64,000 nt of DNA from NCBI RefSeq assembly GCF_000732625.1, contig NZ_JPJI01000032.1, forward strand, positions 310,001 to 374,000. Reading direction: 5' to 3'. The notes under the pieces are model-generated. The model was not told the DNA's origin. It did not search any database and worked only from the letters and a program-made list of their open reading frames with translations. The stretch's first letter is position 1. The number at the start of each line of letters is the position of its first letter. Origin of the DNA: Nonlabens ulvanivorans. Its GTDB lineage: Bacteria > Bacteroidota > Bacteroidia > Flavobacteriales > Flavobacteriaceae. A program made the translations under genes and the position numbers. Shown in pieces: positions 62,271-64,000 of the stretch.

Positions 62271-64000
62271 TATTTGAGAATTTGATATGCTGCAAGAGCT
62301 GCAAAATAAGCTATAACAGTCATAGCTGTAAATTGTATAGCTGGCCATTTCCAGCTATTAGTTTCTCTTTTTACTATAGCCAGCGTACTCATACATTGCA
62401 TAGCAAATGCATAGAATAGCAATAACGATATACCACTAGCAAAATTAAATAACGGTCCGCCTAGAATAGGATTGACCTCGGCTCTCATACGGTTTTTAAT
62501 CGTCTCCTCTTCATCACTTCCAACACTATAAATTGTAGCAAGTGTACCCACAAAAACCTCTCTTGCAGCAAATGAGCTTACAATAGCGATACCTATTTTC
62601 CAATCATAACCTAGTGGTCTTACTGCCGGCTCTATCCCTTTACCTATATAGCCTATAAAACTGTGCTCTAACTGTTGTGATGCTATCTTATTAGTCAATT
62701 CTTCTTCTGATAAATTCTGACTTGCATATTGCTCTTTAACAATCTCTTCTGCATTAGTAAACTGCTCACCGATTCCATGACTAGCTAGCAACCATAAAAT
62801 CACTGATATTGCCATAATTATCTTACCTGCACCTAATACAAAACTCTTCGTTTTTTCAAGAACTGTGATACCCACATTTTTTAACATGGGCAACTTATAG
62901 GCAGGCATTTCCATTACAAAAAAGGCTTTGCGCTTGATAGGTAATATCTTATTAAGCACCCAAGCAGAGAATATTGCTGCTCCAAATCCTAACATATATA
63001 ATAACATCAAGGTTAACCCTTGCATATTGAAAATCCACCAAACTTCTTGCTCTGGTATTACTAAGGCTATAATTATTAAATAAACCGGTAATCTTGCAGA
63101 ACATGTAGTAAAAGGGACAACTAGGATGGTAATTAAACGTTCTTTCCAGTCCTCTATATTACGTGTTGCCATAACTGCAGGTATGGCACAAGCAGTACCA
63201 GATACCAATGGTACGACACTCTTACCACTCAAGCCAAATTTTTTCATAATGTGATCCATAAGGAACACTACCCTACTCATATAACCACTCTCTTCAAGGA
63301 TGGCAATGAATAAAAACAAAAAGGCTATTTGAGGAATGAATATGACGATACCGCCAAGTCCTGGAATGATTCCTTCAGATATTAAATCAGTAAAAGGACC
63401 TTCAGGAAGCGATGTTTGCGCCCATGAACTTGCTTTTGCAAAAAAGGTATCTATCCAGTCCATAGGATAGGTAGACCAATCATAGATCGCTTGAAATATC
63501 AGTAGTAATATCACAAAGAAAATAAGATAACCCCATACTTTATGAAGTAAAACTCTATCTAATCTAGTCCTTAAATCTTTTGCTTGCGATTTATCTACAT
63601 TCAATACCTTAGTCAATAGACTATTGATAAACTGGTATCTGACGACTGTTTCCTTGTGTTGCATTTTTTTTAAGTCACTTTCAGACTTAACAGCAAATGA
63701 ACTCGATTTTAAATCTTCTAAATCCCTATTCCTATCTATTTTACCAAAATTTACATCTTGAGTAATCACCAACCATAACTTATATATTGACTGTTTAGGA
63801 TAGGCTTTTCTTAAAGTTTCAAAATATTCTGGATCTATAGTAGAGGCGTTTACACAAGGTACAGATTTCAGGTTTTTATATTCTGAAATAGCTTTTTTAA
63901 GGTCATCGACACCTATATTTTTTCTAGCACTCACTAACACTACACGAGTATTGAGTTCTTGCTCCATTAATTCTATATCTAGAGAAATAGCCTTGCGTTG
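62270..64000 (-). CDS. feoB: Ferrous iron transporter FeoB, N-terminus cut by window edge
   Basis: The reverse frame is open through the window edge (577 codons visible), so the methionine at 63967 is not the start. The visible part begins in the end of the G domain (VVLVSARKNIGVDDL, the G5 SAR motif) and includes the whole membrane part with both gate regions; the first reads VPLVSGTACAIPAVMATR and TTCSARLPVYLIII. It imports Fe(II) through the inner membrane. The N-terminal G1-G4 motifs and any feoA lie outside. The Cys-rich helper gene overlaps its stop. Confidence 0.95.
   Translation of the reverse strand, partial: QRKAISLDIELMEQELNTRVVLVSARKNIGVDDLKKAISEYKNLKSVPCVNASTIDPEYFETLRKAYPKQSIYKLWLVITQDVNFGKIDRNRDLEDLKSSSFAVKSESDLKKMQHKETVVRYQFINSLLTKVLNVDKSQAKDLRTRLDRVLLHKVWGYLIFFVILLLIFQAIYDWSTYPMDWIDTFFAKASSWAQTSLPEGPFTDLISEGIIPGLGGIVIFIPQIAFLFLFIAILEESGYMSRVVFLMDHIMKKFGLSGKSVVPLVSGTACAIPAVMATRNIEDWKERLITILVVPFTTCSARLPVYLIIIALVIPEQEVWWIFNMQGLTLMLLYMLGFGAAIFSAWVLNKILPIKRKAFFVMEMPAYKLPMLKNVGITVLEKTKSFVLGAGKIIMAISVILWLLASHGIGEQFTNAEEIVKEQYASQNLSEEELTNKIASQQLEHSFIGYIGKGIEPAVRPLGYDWKIGIAIVSSFAAREVFVGTLATIYSVGSDEEETIKNRMRAEVNPILGGPLFNFASGISLLLFYAFAMQCMSTLAIVKRETNSWKWPAIQFTAMTVIAYFAALAAYQILK

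Noticed and set aside
62271-62348. Longer form of the FeoB-associated peptide
   Set aside because: The extra part lies inside feoB; the TAATG overlap at 62270 marks the real start.

Overview
The window is ordinary chromosome from a marine-type member of the Flavobacteriaceae (Bacteroidota). This rests on several things seen directly: a low-GC genome; promoters of the Bacteroidota form (TTG near -33, TAnnTTTG near -7) in place of sigma-70 boxes; a GLPGLI-family protein; an OmpA protein with thrombospondin type 3 calcium repeats; an IPExxxVDY-like gene between pyk and rnc; and a FeoB-associated Cys-rich peptide. The genus is not proven. I see no prophage, insertion sequence, rRNA operon or CRISPR array.

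Layout. 1-9.6 kb: partial hemH, a zinc-ribbon protein, a membrane M28 peptidase, an SDR protein, penicillin-binding protein 1C, a two-part beta-barrel protein, a CYTH protein and a second SDR protein. 9.6-22 kb: dinB, a PAS protein, the reverse-strand block acpP-fabF-rnc-IPE-pyk, then purN-rnhA, a secreted protein, a PfkB kinase, a long PurF-like amidotransferase, a GLPGLI protein and Mn-type sodA. 22-34 kb: an AddAB-like helicase/nuclease pair separated by kbl and ompA, a hydrolase, tRNA-Ala, a MATE transporter, a 39-residue membrane peptide and queD. 34-38.4 kb: the reverse haem block hemD-hemE-EI24-hemF and a divergent Crp/Fnr regulator. 38.4-46 kb: yicC-gmk-nadD, a lipoprotein, gpsA, an ALDH7-type dehydrogenase and an unknown secreted protein. 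46-52.4 kb: a membrane OmpA plus helix-hairpin-helix pair, a zinc-ribbon plus SPFH/GYF_2 pair, and a phosphatase plus AlbA_2 pair. 52.6-64 kb: an LpxH-like hydrolase, a PAS histidine kinase with an odd receiver, recJ, an AhpD-like protein, an unknown secreted protein, recQ, an RNA methyltransferase, a cold-shock protein and the feo locus.

The most striking thing is not a gene. A 16-bp perfect palindrome, CGCTTTCGCGAAAGCG (core GCTTTCGCGAAAGC), occurs 13 times. Ten copies lie inside unrelated genes and three between genes. Inside genes it is read through as AFAKA (7 times), LSRK (2) or RFRES (1), and all three reading frames are free of stops on both strands. Six of the twelve intervals between neighbours fall between 3.9 and 4.7 kb, five of them between 4454 and 4606 bp. 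This looks like a genome-wide DNA signal that the proteome tolerates. Its function cannot be read from the sequence.

A second theme is very short 5' leaders. In several genes (dinB, addA-like, lpxH-like, the PAS kinase, recJ) the -7 box sits so close to the ATG that the mRNA may be leaderless. This also corrects several start codons. Intrinsic terminators share an AAAAGCC-stem-GGCTTTT design and mark the unit boundaries.
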